DNA of 64,000 nt from Sorangium cellulosum (GCF_002950945.1 NZ_CP012673.1:14003501-14067500), one strand, 5' to 3'. Counted from the stretch's first letter, positions 51,013 through 62,459 are shown. A program made the numbers and translations. Notes: generated by a model from the letters alone, not told the origin.

Positions 51013-51691
51013 CGCTGCCTCCCAGGGCGCGCGCCGCGAGGGCCGCTCCAGCACCTGACTTGCTCCTTGAAGCATACCGTTCTTCCGACTACATTCGCCG
51101 CAGGCGTCGCCGTGATCGTTGAATTCTGCAGGACGGTGGAGCATTCGAGCGCCCATCGCCGGAAGAAATCAGAGGATACGACCACTTCGTCGGCCCACAC
51201 GACAGGTGGCCGGGCGGCTAGAGCATCGATCAGCTTGAAACGCCCGAGAATGAAAAGATTCGAACCACAGAGGCACAGAGGGCACAGAGTTGTTTTGTTG
51301 TTCCTCTGTGTCCTCTGTGCCTCTGTGGTTCATTTTCCCGGGGTTTCAACCCGTTCGGTGTCCTAGGAACTCTCCAGGCGCAGTCCGAAGAGTCGAGCTC
51401 CTGAAGCGGCACGTCCCCTCGTGCAGCCACGCTGCACGTGTTGGCTGACATGGATAGCCCCAGGGCTCGTCGGTTGGGCCCGGGTTGGGGCCGTGGCTTC
51501 CCAGGGGGCGAGCGGTGGCCGCCCGGCCGTCACCGCGGCGCGTGGCGCGGCGACACCCAACGAGGCCGCGGCGAGCCGACCGAGGCGCCGCAACGGGCCC
51601 AGCCGCGCGTCGGCCGCCCGGGCGCCTGCCTGAAGCTCGAGCGTTGGTGCGCTCCTTGCTGAAGCCCCGGCTCCCCACTGGAGGCCATCAC
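51013..51691. other. Intergenic region carrying a palindromic repeat
   Basis: About 680 bases between the SpoIIAA-like gene and katE. It contains the palindromic element at 51234-51351. The rest shows no protein-like frame; the catalase promoter should lie in the last 300 bases. Confidence 0.55.
51234..51351. repeat. Palindromic repeat with arms of CACAGAGG-type units
   Basis: The left arm GAACCACAGAGGCACAGAGG continues GCACAGAG (51262-51289). The right arm CTCTGTGTCCTCTGTGCCTC continues TGTGGTTC (51304-51331). The spacer is a T-rich 14 bases. Imperfect pairing extends outward (TTGAAAC / GTTTCAA) to about 51234 and 51351. The arms consist of short direct repeats, as in the element at 5538-5647. 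Sequences with CCACAGAGGCACAGAGG arms occur widely as dispersed elements in large bacterial genomes such as myxobacteria and planctomycetes. No protein is encoded. Confidence 0.88.
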
Positions 51692-54220
<2,529 letters not shown>

Positions 54221-54245
54221 CGCCGGCCCGCCCGGCGAGCGGGGT

Positions 54246-54287
54246 GACGCGCCGAGCGCGCCGCGGTGGCGCGGGCGCTCGGCGTCG
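54246..54287. terminator. GC-rich hairpin between convergent katE and HxlR genes
   Basis: CGCCGAGCGC (54250-54259) pairs with GCGCTCGGCG (54275-54284), a 10-bp stem extended by further pairing outward (GTGAC / GTC). It sits between two converging genes and could terminate both. It lacks a strong U tract, so the assignment is tentative. Confidence 0.4.
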
Positions 54288-54304
54288 TCACCAGGGCAAT
54301 CTCT

Positions 54305-54640
54305 TCATGCGGGTATCGCCGGCTGCTGGCGGGCGGAGAGGTAGTCGCGGCCCCAGCGCTCGATCGAGAGCATCAACGGGAGCAGCTCGTGCCCGAGCGC
54401 GCTCAGGCCATATTCACTCGACGGCGGTCTGGTGGGGACGACGCGCCGCAGCACGATGCCGTCTTCCTCGAGCTCGCGCAGGCGCTGCGCGAGCACCTTG
54501 GGCGTCAGCTCCGGATTCAGGCGCAGGAGCTCGTTGAAGCCGCGCGTCCGCTCCGCGAGTTGCACAAGGATGCAGTAGGTCCACTTGCCGCGGATCAGCT
54601 CGAACGTCGCGGCGAAGGGGCAGGCATTCGGGTCGGCCAT
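54305..54640 (-). CDS. HxlR-family transcriptional regulator
   Basis: A 111-residue winged-helix DNA-binding protein. It begins with the family signature NACPFAATFELIRGKWTYCI, including the redox- or ligand-sensing Cys, followed by the recognition region ELTPKVLAQRLRELEEDGIV and a wing ending YGLSALGHELLPLM. HxlR proteins usually repress a divergent neighbouring gene; here that is the NmrA-like reductase gene 134 bases away. The direct pairing of HxlR with an NmrA/NAD(P)-binding gene is a common layout in stress or quinone/aldehyde responses. Ligand unknown. Confidence 0.93.
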   Translation of the reverse strand: MADPNACPFAATFELIRGKWTYCILVQLAERTRGFNELLRLNPELTPKVLAQRLRELEEDGIVLRRVVPTRPPSSEYGLSALGHELLPLMLSIERWGRDYLSARQQPAIPA

Positions 54641-54774
54641 GGGGCTGTTCTCCGGCTTCTCGATCGCACGCTTTCCTCCTGGAAAGCTGCTCTCCAGACG
54701 GTGCGTTCTTGTGGGTGGGTCGCGTCGTTCCTAGCCTCTCAGGGCGCCTGGTGTGTTGGCGCGGGAGGAGCGCA

Positions 54775-55674
54775 ATGAGCAAAGATAGGACGGTTCTGGT
54801 CACCGGGGCAAGCGGCCGCCAGGGCCAGCGGGTGGTGAAGCACCTCTTGCGGGCGGGGTTCGTGGTCCGCGCGCTGGTGCGCGATCGCACCACACAGGTT
54901 GCGGCGCAGCTGCAATCCTGGGGCGCGATACCGGTCGAGGGCACGTTCGAGGATCGCGGCGCGCTGAGCGCGGCGATGCGCGGCGTGCATGGCGTGTTCA
55001 GCATGCAGAACTTCTGGCGAGCCGGCTACGTCGACGAGTTCCTCCAGGCGCGCAACATCCTCGAGGCGGCGGTCGAGGCGCACGTCCCGCACTTCGTGTA
55101 CTCGAGCGCCGGGATCGACAGGGACGCCGGGCTTCCGAACATCGAGACCAAGGCGATCATCGAGGCCATGACGTTCGATGCCTTTCCTCACGCGACCGTC
55201 CTGCGCCCGGTGTGGTTCATGGAGGGCTTCGGCCCCGACTTCTTCGACTTCAAGCGGAATGTCTTCACCTTCGTGACGGCGCCCGGGCGGCCGCACGGCT
55301 GGGTGAGCCTCGAGGACATCGGCCGCTTCGTCGCGAGCGCCCTGGCCACGCCCGACGACTACGCCGGCCTGCGCATCAACCTCGCCAGCAGCACGAGCAC
55401 CGGCGAGCAGATGGCCGAGGCCTTCGGCCGCGCGATGGGCAGGCGTCTCGCCTATGAGCAATGGAGCGAGCAGAAGACGGAGCAAGTGGTGCGCGACTGG
55501 GTGCCTGACGCCCCCTATTCCCTCGAGTTGCGGCGCATCTATGATTTCATTCGCGATGTGAATTTCACGCTCGACTTCGCCGCGATCGAGCAGAAGCTGC
55601 CCGTGCGCCACACGCTGGAGAGCTGGGTCAACACCGTGTGGTATCCATCGTGGAAGGCGTCGATACCGCCCTGA
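54775..55674 (+). CDS. NmrA-family NAD(P)-binding protein
   Basis: A 299-residue Rossmann-fold protein of the atypical SDR NmrA/QOR2-like group. The dinucleotide motif is VLVTGASGRQGQRV at residue 7; then come VEGTFEDRGALSAAMRG and HFVYSSAGIDRDAG, with no YxxxK catalytic pair. Such proteins are either NADPH sensors or quinone/isoflavone-type reductases. GGGAGGAG lies just before ATG 54775. It is divergent from the HxlR regulator that probably controls it. Immediately after its stop comes a duplicated piece of katE. Confidence 0.92.
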   Translation: MSKDRTVLVTGASGRQGQRVVKHLLRAGFVVRALVRDRTTQVAAQLQSWGAIPVEGTFEDRGALSAAMRGVHGVFSMQNFWRAGYVDEFLQARNILEAAVEAHVPHFVYSSAGIDRDAGLPNIETKAIIEAMTFDAFPHATVLRPVWFMEGFGPDFFDFKRNVFTFVTAPGRPHGWVSLEDIGRFVASALATPDDYAGLRINLASSTSTGEQMAEAFGRAMGRRLAYEQWSEQKTEQVVRDWVPDAPYSLELRRIYDFIRDVNFTLDFAAIEQKLPVRHTLESWVNTVWYPSWKASIPP

Positions 55675-55683
55675 CGTTCCAGG

Positions 55684-55970
55684 CGAGCGGCGCGGCGGCG
55701 GGCGCCCTCTACGAGGCGCTGCTGCTGGCGGGCGCGGTGCCCCGCTACGTCGGCGCGCGCCTCGGCGTGGTGCGCACCGCCGAGGGCGACGAGCTGCCGG
55801 TCGAGGTCACGATCGAGGCCGCCCCGAGCGTCCTCTTCGACGCGGCGGCGCTGCCGCCCGGCGCGGGCGCGGCGGCGCTGGCGCGCGACGGGCTCGCGGT
55901 CGAGTTCGTCCAGCTCCAGTACCGCCACTGCAAGCCCCTGCTCGTGCCGGCGTCGGCCGCGGCGCTCGCG
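55684..55970 (+). repeat. Duplicated fragment of the katE C-terminal domain
   Basis: These about 285 bases repeat katE bases about 53779-54058 with only a handful of differences (for example GAC to GAG, and GCTGTTGCCC to GCTGCCGCCC). They encode GAAAGALYEALLLAGAVPRY through HCKPLLVPASAAALA, a piece of the amidotransferase-like domain without start or stop of its own. The high identity means the copy is recent or has been gene-converted. It follows the NmrA gene stop by 9 bases. Confidence 0.93.
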
Positions 55971-56023
55971 CTTCCATTCGGATCTCCGAGGGGGCATCGC
56001 CTTATCCAGAGACATCTGGAGAC

Positions 56024-56392
56024 ATGCTCCGGTGCCAGCAGTCCAATGGCTGCTCACCCTCGGAGCCAGGCGGAGACGCCGAATCGCTCGGCTCGTCGCA
56101 GGACGCGCTCTTCGTCCTGACGAGCAGCGTGTGGCCCGGGACAAGCGTAGAGGTGTGCTGGGAAGACGACGGGTTCCAGGAGGAGAAGGGCTGGGTCCGC
56201 GACGCCATCAACCGGACGTGGGAGGCCGAGAGCAGCCTGCGGTTCGAGGGCTGGGGTCGCTGTGACGAGAGCACGCGGTCGGGGCTGCGCGTCCACTTTC
56301 TGGACCAGCGCGGCTTCACGCGGGGGCTAGGACGGCAACTGAATAACGTCCCGAGCGGCGTGAACCTGAACACATGGAAGCAGGAGGCCTGA
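56024..56392 (+). pseudogene. Fragment of a metzincin-type metalloprotease gene lacking the zinc motif
   Basis: The frame (122 codons) encodes ALFVLTSSVWPGTSVEVCWE, GWVRDAINRTWEAESSLRFE, GWGRCDESTRSGLRVHF and RGLGRQLNNVPSGVNLN. I recall this series from the first half of secreted myxobacterial metalloproteases (LWxxGxTVxVCWE ... VxxTWxxxSxVxFxGWGxC), which continue to a HExxHxxGxxHE zinc site. Here the frame stops before any zinc motif, and there is no signal peptide. It is probably a 5'- and 3'-truncated remnant, though a small protein might still be made. Confidence 0.6.
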
Positions 56393-56785
56393 CAGGCGGC
56401 CTCGGGCGTAACCATGCGAGGGGCAATGTGTCTGTGCGTGCGGCGAGGGCAGGGCGCATCAAAGCCACGCACAGCGGGGGCGGCGCGCCGGGCGCGCCCG
56501 CCCTCGCGCCGGCCGCCGGCGCGCAAACGACGCGGTCCGGTGCGATTTGAGCGAAGGGTGACCGAGGGTGCCGGCATCCATCGACGGACGGCCGGGCCTC
56601 GAAGGATCGAGGCCGCCGGTGACGGATCTTCGCGCCGCTTGTCTCCGAGGATGGTTGTAAAGATTCATGCCGAACCCTGAGGATGATGCCCGGAGCCGGG
56701 CTGAAGGTGGGACATCGTTCCTCACTCCTCTACATCATCGCTTGCTCGAAGTCCTCCTGACGATGGCGATTGAGGTGCATAAATA
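56393..56785. other. Intergenic, no gene recognised
   Basis: About 390 bases upstream of the dehydrogenase-cytochrome fusion gene. The last 60 bases are AT-richer (TTGAGGTGCATAAATAATG) and likely contain its promoter. No other structure is noted. Confidence 0.5.
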
Positions 56786-59700
56786 ATGCGCAACTGTAAA
56801 AATTGGTTCCCCACGCCATGGGGTGCAGCGCGTCTGCTGTTTTTGCGCAGCTGTGCTCATGGTTTCGGATCGGTGACCAGGCACATCCTGCAGTCGTCGG
56901 CGCTCGTCGTCGGTCTCATCGCCCTGGGCTGTGCGTCGGAGACGCCCGAACAAGAGGACGTCGGCGAAGCCAAGGGGCCCATCGTGATCCCTTCGGGCTT
57001 CCAGCACCAGGTGATCGCGACGGGGCTCAGCCAGCCGACGGCGATGGCGATCGCGCCCGATGGTCGCATCTTCGTCACGCAGCAGGCGGGTCAGGTGCGC
57101 GTCATCAAGAACAACGCGCTGCTCCCCACGCCGTTCGTCACCGTCACGGTCGACAGCGTCAACGAGCGAGGCCTGATCGGCATCACGCTCGACCCGAGCT
57201 TCGCGAGCAACGGTCACGTCTACGTCTTTTACACCTCGACCAGCGGCAGCACGCACAACCGCGTCAGCCGCTTCACGGCGAGCGGCGACGTGGCGGTGCC
57301 CGGCAGCGAGGTCGTGCTCGTGGACTTTCCCGCGCTCAGCACCGCGGGCAACCACAACAGCGGCGCGCTCCATTTCGGCAACGACGGCAAGCTCTACGTC
57401 GCGCACGGCGACAACGCCGAGACGGCGCACGCCCAGGACCTGAACCACACCTTCGGCAAGATCCATCGCTTCAACGCTGACGGCAGCATCCCCACCGACA
57501 ACCCCTTCTACGGCACCTCCACCGGCCTCGCGCGCGCCATCTGGGCCTACGGCCTGCGCAACCCGTTCACCTTCTCCGTCGAGCGCGCGTCAGGGAAGAT
57601 CTTCGCCAACGACGTGGGCGGAGGCGATCCGGAGGAGATCAACCACATCACGCGCGGATCGAACTACGGCCACGGCGGCGGCCCCGCGCCGGTGCCGCCG
57701 GTCCACTCCTACCCGCGTGACGCTGGGCGCTGCGCGATCACGGGCGGCACCTTCTACAACCCCACGGTCGTGAACTTCCCGTCGTCTCATGTCGGCAAGT
57801 ACTTCTTCGCCGACTACTGCTCGAGCCAGATCTGGTTCATGAACCAGGACGGCACGGGCGTCACGGCCTTCGCGGACGACTCGAGCGGCGAGCTGAACAA
57901 CCCTGTCGACCTCGACGTCGGCCTGGACGGCTCGCTCTATTACTTGCAGCGCGGCAGCGGCGCCAGGGTCGGGCGCATCTACGTCGCGCAGCCAGCCTGC
58001 GCCACGGACGCCGACTGCAGCGACGGCGACGTCTGCACCGGCACGGAGACCTGCGTCGCCGGGCAGTGCCAGGCCGGCACACAGCTGAGCTGCGACGACA
58101 ACGACCCCTGCACGGCCAACAGCTGCAACGCCACGAGCGGCTGCACTTACCCCGACAACGGCCAGTGCTGCACGAGCTCGGCGACCTGCAACGACAGCAC
58201 GACCTGCACGACGGACTCCTGTGTGAGCGGCATGTGCCAGTTCGTGGACAACGGCACGTGCAACACCTGCGTCAAGATACGCTCGCAGCGCACGAACAAC
58301 TACCTGGTGCTCGACGCCACCAAGAAGGTCGTGCCCGGCGGCACGCAGGCCGCCGCGCAGATTTTCGAGAAGGTGCCGTCGGGCGCCGCCTTCAAATTCA
58401 AGAGCAGCTCCGGCAGTTACCTGCGCGTCGTCGCCGATGATCTCACGATGGACGCGACGTCGACGACCGCGGACGCGTTCACCGAATACGACTGCTCGAG
58501 CGGCGGCCTCTACCCGAACGGCAAGGGCTACGCGGCGCCCGCCGGCACGGCGCCGCACTGGAAGGCCACCAGCACCACCGGCCCGATCAAGAGCGGCAGC
58601 GGCGGCAACGGCACGAGCTGCGTGACGGGTGACGCCACCTCGTGGGAGCGCTTCTACGCCGAGACGGTGAGCTGTGGCTCGACCGGCCCCGCGTGCGGCG
58701 ACGGCTCCTGCGACGACAGCGAGACGTGCAGCAGCTGCTCCGCGGACTGCGGCACGTGCAGCGGCACACCCGCCAGGCTGACGCTGACCCACGCGAGCGA
58801 CAGCGGCGGCTGGTCGAGCGTGGCCGGCCTCACCGACGGCGATCTGAGCGCCAAGGTGAGCAGCGCGGCCTCGCCGAGCTGCGCCACCTACGATCTCGGC
58901 GGCACCTATACCATCAGCTCGGCGCGCCTGCTCGAGGACAACGACGGCTCCTGGAATACGGGTACCTGGAAGGTGCAGTACCAGACCGGCAGCGGCTCCG
59001 TGGACGCCTTCGCGTACACCGACACGCCGAGCGCGATGCCGGCCTGGAATACCGTGGACTTCGCCGACGTGCCCGGCGTCTCGCGCGTGACGGTCTGCAT
59101 GCAAAGCGTCGGCGCGCGGATCGAGCTCGCCGAGATCGAGGTCTGGGGCCTCCCTGACGCCGGCCCCGTCTGCGGCGATCGTGCCTGCAACGGCAGCGAG
59201 ACGTGCACGAGCTGCCCATGGGATTGCGACACGTGCATGGGAAGCCAGCTCGGCCTCGACGCGCGGCCGTCGAACACGGCCTGCGTGGCCGGCGACGGCG
59301 CGATCGAGCCGCCGGTCCTGCTCAGCGACCACCCCTGCGTCGCCAGCGTCGCGAACCCGCCGGCGCTCGCTCCCGGGGTGATCCCGTACGCGATCGCCGA
59401 GCCGTTCTGGTCGGACGACGCGTTGAAATCGCGCTACCTGGCTTTGCCGAGCGGCACGACGTTCAACGTGAAGACCGACGGCGACTTCGAACTGCCGCCT
59501 GGGGCCGTCACGATCAAGAACTTCCAGTGGCAGGGCCAGTACTTCGAGACGCGCTTCTTCGTGCGCTTCACGGACGGTGCCTACGGGGCCTACACGTACA
59601 AGTGGAACGACACGCAGGACGAAGCCTTCCTGGTCGATCCGATCGACGGCGACGCCAAGACGCTCGCCGGCGGCCACGTCTGGAGCTACCCGACCGAAGC

Positions 59701-60214
59701 GCAATGCTTCCAGTGCCACACCAGCGCCGCCGGTTTCAGCCTGGGCCTCGAGACGCGGCAGCTCAACGTGAACCAGCTCTACCCGTCGACCGGCCGTATG
59801 GCGAACCAGTTCGACACGCTGAACGGCATCGGCATGCTGAGCGGCAACCTCACCAGCCTGCCGCCGTTCCCGCCGCACGCGCAGTCCGCCGCGTCGCTGC
59901 AGATGCGCGCCGACGCTTACCTGCACGTCAACTGCTCGAACTGCCACCGCCCGGGTGGCCCCGGCTACGGCACCGCGGACTATCGCTACGACACGCCGTT
60001 TGCCAGCAAGAACATCTGCAACCAGGAGTCGATCCTGCCTGCCTACCCGGAGCTCGCTCTGATCGAGCCGGGCGCCCACGACCAGTCGGTGGTCTGGCTG
60101 CGCATGAGCCAGCGCACGGCGAGCTTCATGCCGCCGATCGCCAGCAAGGTCGCCGACGGAGAAGGCGCGGCGCTGCTCCAGCAGTGGATCAACAGCCTGA
60201 CGGGCTGCCCCTAG
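56786..60214 (+). CDS. Multidomain secreted oxidoreductase: PQQ sugar dehydrogenase fused to a diheme cytochrome module
   Basis: An 1142-residue lipoprotein-like protein (LVVGLIALGC). Residues about 65-400 are a glucose/sorbosone dehydrogenase beta-propeller (GFQHQVIATGLSQPTAMAIA; LYVAHGDNAE; RNPFTFSVE). Then come a Cys-rich repeat (about 402-495), a beta-trefoil-like domain (about 500-625), a CGDGSCDDSETCSSC repeat, an F5/8-type sandwich (about 665-790), a second CGDRACNGSETCTSC repeat, and a C-terminal SO2930-like cytochrome region (about 830-1142) with haem sites CFQCH near 973 and CSNCH near 1050. It probably oxidises a sugar and passes electrons within the chain. ATG 56786 is used; GTG 56873 gives a more standard signal peptide. 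Confidence 0.9.
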   Translation: MRNCKNWFPTPWGAARLLFLRSCAHGFGSVTRHILQSSALVVGLIALGCASETPEQEDVGEAKGPIVIPSGFQHQVIATGLSQPTAMAIAPDGRIFVTQQAGQVRVIKNNALLPTPFVTVTVDSVNERGLIGITLDPSFASNGHVYVFYTSTSGSTHNRVSRFTASGDVAVPGSEVVLVDFPALSTAGNHNSGALHFGNDGKLYVAHGDNAETAHAQDLNHTFGKIHRFNADGSIPTDNPFYGTSTGLARAIWAYGLRNPFTFSVERASGKIFANDVGGGDPEEINHITRGSNYGHGGGPAPVPPVHSYPRDAGRCAITGGTFYNPTVVNFPSSHVGKYFFADYCSSQIWFMNQDGTGVTAFADDSSGELNNPVDLDVGLDGSLYYLQRGSGARVGRIYVAQPACATDADCSDGDVCTGTETCVAGQCQAGTQLSCDDNDPCTANSCNATSGCTYPDNGQCCTSSATCNDSTTCTTDSCVSGMCQFVDNGTCNTCVKIRSQRTNNYLVLDATKKVVPGGTQAAAQIFEKVPSGAAFKFKSSSGSYLRVVADDLTMDATSTTADAFTEYDCSSGGLYPNGKGYAAPAGTAPHWKATSTTGPIKSGSGGNGTSCVTGDATSWERFYAETVSCGSTGPACGDGSCDDSETCSSCSADCGTCSGTPARLTLTHASDSGGWSSVAGLTDGDLSAKVSSAASPSCATYDLGGTYTISSARLLEDNDGSWNTGTWKVQYQTGSGSVDAFAYTDTPSAMPAWNTVDFADVPGVSRVTVCMQSVGARIELAEIEVWGLPDAGPVCGDRACNGSETCTSCPWDCDTCMGSQLGLDARPSNTACVAGDGAIEPPVLLSDHPCVASVANPPALAPGVIPYAIAEPFWSDDALKSRYLALPSGTTFNVKTDGDFELPPGAVTIKNFQWQGQYFETRFFVRFTDGAYGAYTYKWNDTQDEAFLVDPIDGDAKTLAGGHVWSYPTEAQCFQCHTSAAGFSLGLETRQLNVNQLYPSTGRMANQFDTLNGIGMLSGNLTSLPPFPPHAQSAASLQMRADAYLHVNCSNCHRPGGPGYGTADYRYDTPFASKNICNQESILPAYPELALIEPGAHDQSVVWLRMSQRTASFMPPIASKVADGEGAALLQQWINSLTGCP

Positions 60215-60249
60215 AGCACCGATCACGTCGATCGGACGAGAAATTCGGG

Positions 60250-60291
60250 GCCGCCCCGAGCGCCCTCTTCGACGCGGCGGCGCTGCCGCCC
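60250..60291 (+). repeat. Third, short copy of the katE C-terminal segment
   Basis: Forty-two bases starting GCCGCCCCGAGCG match 55818-55859 with one difference. They carry the CTGCCGCCC variant found in the 55.7-kb copy, not the CTGTTGCCC of katE itself, so this piece derives from the second copy or shares its source. It lies in the same orientation just after the oxidoreductase gene stop. Confidence 0.88.
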
Positions 60292-60378
60292 AGGGCAGGT
60301 CCCGCAGTTGGGGCTTGACGCCTCCGGAGCGCTTGGACTTCCTTGGGCGCCAACCCCTCGCAGCCGAAGGATCTCACC

Positions 60379-61332
60379 GTGTCGGTCAAGGACCATCTCT
60401 CCATCTCGCCCGAGGTCAAAAAAGCGCTCGCCAAGGGCCGGCCGGTGGTGGCGCTGGAATCGACCATCATCACGCACGGCATGCCGTATCCGCAGAACCT
60501 CGAGATGGCGCAGCGCGTGGAGGCGGTCGTCCGCCGGAACGGGGCGGTGCCGGCGACGATCGCCATCATGGACGGCAAGCTCAAGGTGGGCGTGCAGGCG
60601 GAAGATCTCGAGCGGCTGGCCAAGGCGGGCGGCAAGGCGGCGAAGGCCTCGCGGCGCGACGTGGCGGCGCTCCTGGTCTCGGGCGCCATCGCCGGAACGA
60701 CCGTGGCGACCACGATGATGGCGGCGGCCTGGGCCGGTATCCGGGTGTTCGCCACGGGCGGCATCGGCGGCGTACATCGCGGGGCGGAGACGACCTTCGA
60801 CATCTCCGCCGACCTCGAGGAGCTGAGTCAGACGCAGGTGGCGGTGGTCTGCGCGGGGGCCAAGTCGATCCTCGACATTCCCAAGACGCTCGAGACGCTG
60901 GAAACCAACGGCGTGCCGGTCCTGGGCTACAGGACCGAGGATTTCCCGGCCTTCTGGGCGCGGCAGAGCGGGCAGAAGGTGGACCACAGGATCGAGAGCG
61001 CCGAGGAAGCAGCCAGGGTCATCGCGCTGCAGTTCGAGCTCGGCATGGGCGGGGTCCTGGTGGCCAACCCGATCCCCGAGAGCCATGCCCTGGACGCCAG
61101 GGCGATGGAGGCGCGGATCGAGGAGGCGATCAAGGGCGCCGAGGCAGAGGGCGTGAGCCGCAAGGGCCTGACGCCGTTCCTCTTGAAGCGCATCGTCGAG
61201 CTCACCGAGGGCAAGAGCCTCATCGCCAACATCGCTCTGGTGGAGAACAACGCGGCGGTGGCGGCGGAGATCGCGGTGGCGATGAGCAAGCTCGCGGCCA
61301 AGCCCAGGGCAAAGCCGAAGGCCAAGGCATGA
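60379..61332 (+). CDS. psuG: Pseudouridine-5'-phosphate glycosidase
   Basis: A 317-residue cytoplasmic enzyme that splits pseudouridine 5'-phosphate into uracil and ribose 5-phosphate. Hallmarks are VVALESTIITHGMPYPQNLE, IAIMDGKLKVGV, RRDVAALLV, GGIGGVHRGAETTFDISADL (active-site loop), KSILDIPKTLE, and the late GVLVANPIPESHAL and TPFLL segments. GTG 60379 is chosen because AAGGA lies 8 bases upstream; a TTG at 60343 would add 12 residues. Its TGA overlaps the kinase ATG (ATGA), showing coupling with the next gene. The Ala/Lys-rich tail (KLAAKPRAKPKAKA) is unusual for the family. Confidence 0.95.
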   Translation: MSVKDHLSISPEVKKALAKGRPVVALESTIITHGMPYPQNLEMAQRVEAVVRRNGAVPATIAIMDGKLKVGVQAEDLERLAKAGGKAAKASRRDVAALLVSGAIAGTTVATTMMAAAWAGIRVFATGGIGGVHRGAETTFDISADLEELSQTQVAVVCAGAKSILDIPKTLETLETNGVPVLGYRTEDFPAFWARQSGQKVDHRIESAEEAARVIALQFELGMGGVLVANPIPESHALDARAMEARIEEAIKGAEAEGVSRKGLTPFLLKRIVELTEGKSLIANIALVENNAAVAAEIAVAMSKLAAKPRAKPKAKA

Positions 61333-62219
61333 GCGAGGCCGACCGCGTGCTCGTGGTGGGCGACGTGATGACGGACGTGATCGTCCGTCCCGAGGGGCCG
61401 CTGGTGCGCGGCTCGGACCGGCGCGCCAGGATCCAGAGCCGGCCGGGAGGCTCGGGGGCCAACCAGGCGGTGTGGCTTGGCTCGATGGGAACGAAGGTGT
61501 CGCTCGTCGCCCGGGTGGGGGCCAAGGACAAGCCGCATCTCGAAGCCTATTTCAAGGGTTTGCGTGTCGACCCGATCCTCGTGGCCGACCCGCAGGAGCC
61601 GTCGGGCGTGCTGGTCATCCTCGTGGATGCCGACGGGGAGCGGAGCTTCCTCACCGACCGGGGGGCGAACCTCGCGCTCGAGCCCTCGGACATGCCGGTG
61701 TGGCTCCTCGGCGAGACGCGGCTGGTGCTCATCTCGGGGTATTCGCTCTTTGCCGAAGGGCCTCGGCGGGCGGTGCTGTGGCTCGCCGAGGAGGCGCGGA
61801 GCCGCAGCATCCCGATCGCCATCGACGCCGCGTCGGTGGGCTTCCTGCGGGAGGTGGGGGTCGGGACCTTCCTCGAGTGGACAAGAGGGATGTCGACGCT
61901 GCTCGCCAATGCCGACGAGGCGGAGGCGCTCTCGGGCACCGGGGACCTCACCGAGCAGATGATCGCGCTGGGGGCCTATGTCGAGCGGGTGATCATCAAG
62001 CGCGGCGCACGGGGCGCGGCGGTGGGCGGACGGAAGGGGGTGCGCCTCGACAGGCCGGCGCCGCAGGTGGAGGTGATGGACACGACCGGGGCCGGCGACG
62101 CGTTCGCGGCCGGGTTCATCGCCGCGGAGCTCGAGGGCGCGGGCGAGGCGGAGTGCCTGCGGCGCGGGATCGAGGCGGGAGCGAAGGCGGTGAAGCAGGT
62201 GGGCGGGCAGCCGGAGTAG
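61329..62219 (+). CDS. psuK: PfkB-family sugar kinase, probable pseudouridine kinase
   Basis: A 296-residue ribokinase-fold kinase. It has the N-terminal GDVMTDVIV strand, substrate loop RPGGSGANQAVWLGSMG, and the C-terminal catalytic signature DTTGAGDAFAAGF near 253 with base Asp and anion hole. It overlaps psuG by 4 bases. In pseudouridine salvage PsuK phosphorylates pseudouridine and PsuG cleaves the product; the coupled pair makes that the best assignment, although PfkB specificity cannot be fixed by sequence alone. The product reads SEADRVLVVGDVM from the start with no signal peptide, so it is cytoplasmic. Confidence 0.9.
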   Translation: MSEADRVLVVGDVMTDVIVRPEGPLVRGSDRRARIQSRPGGSGANQAVWLGSMGTKVSLVARVGAKDKPHLEAYFKGLRVDPILVADPQEPSGVLVILVDADGERSFLTDRGANLALEPSDMPVWLLGETRLVLISGYSLFAEGPRRAVLWLAEEARSRSIPIAIDAASVGFLREVGVGTFLEWTRGMSTLLANADEAEALSGTGDLTEQMIALGAYVERVIIKRGARGAAVGGRKGVRLDRPAPQVEVMDTTGAGDAFAAGFIAAELEGAGEAECLRRGIEAGAKAVKQVGGQPE

Positions 62220-62240
62220 ACCGCATCCTGGGCCGTACCG

Positions 62241-62397
62241 TCACGGATTGAAGTAAGGGGCGTTCGCCATGCGCACGAAGGCGGCCAGCGCCGCGCTCGA
62301 CGAGCGGATGCGCCAGTCCGTTCCTTGTTGACGTCGAATCGAACCAGAGGACGCCCTTGAACAGCGGGTAGTCGCAGCGCAGCGTCGGGATCATGCC
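62241..62397 (-). pseudogene. C-terminal remnant of a GH26-like glycoside hydrolase gene
   Basis: Minus-strand pieces in three frames join to MIPTLRCDYPLFKGVLWFD, VNKERTD and WRIRSSSAALAAFVRMANA then PYFNP and a TGA. This is the usual ending of GH26-like barrels (KAVLWFDxNKExDWRIDSSxASLAAF...PYF). At least two frameshifts and the loss of all upstream sequence make it a dead remnant. No catalytic residues survive. Confidence 0.7.
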
Positions 62398-62459
62398 GTC
62401 GAATCACTGCGCCTTGTTGCCGCCGGATTCGGCATCTCGTCGATGCGCTCGACTCGGTA

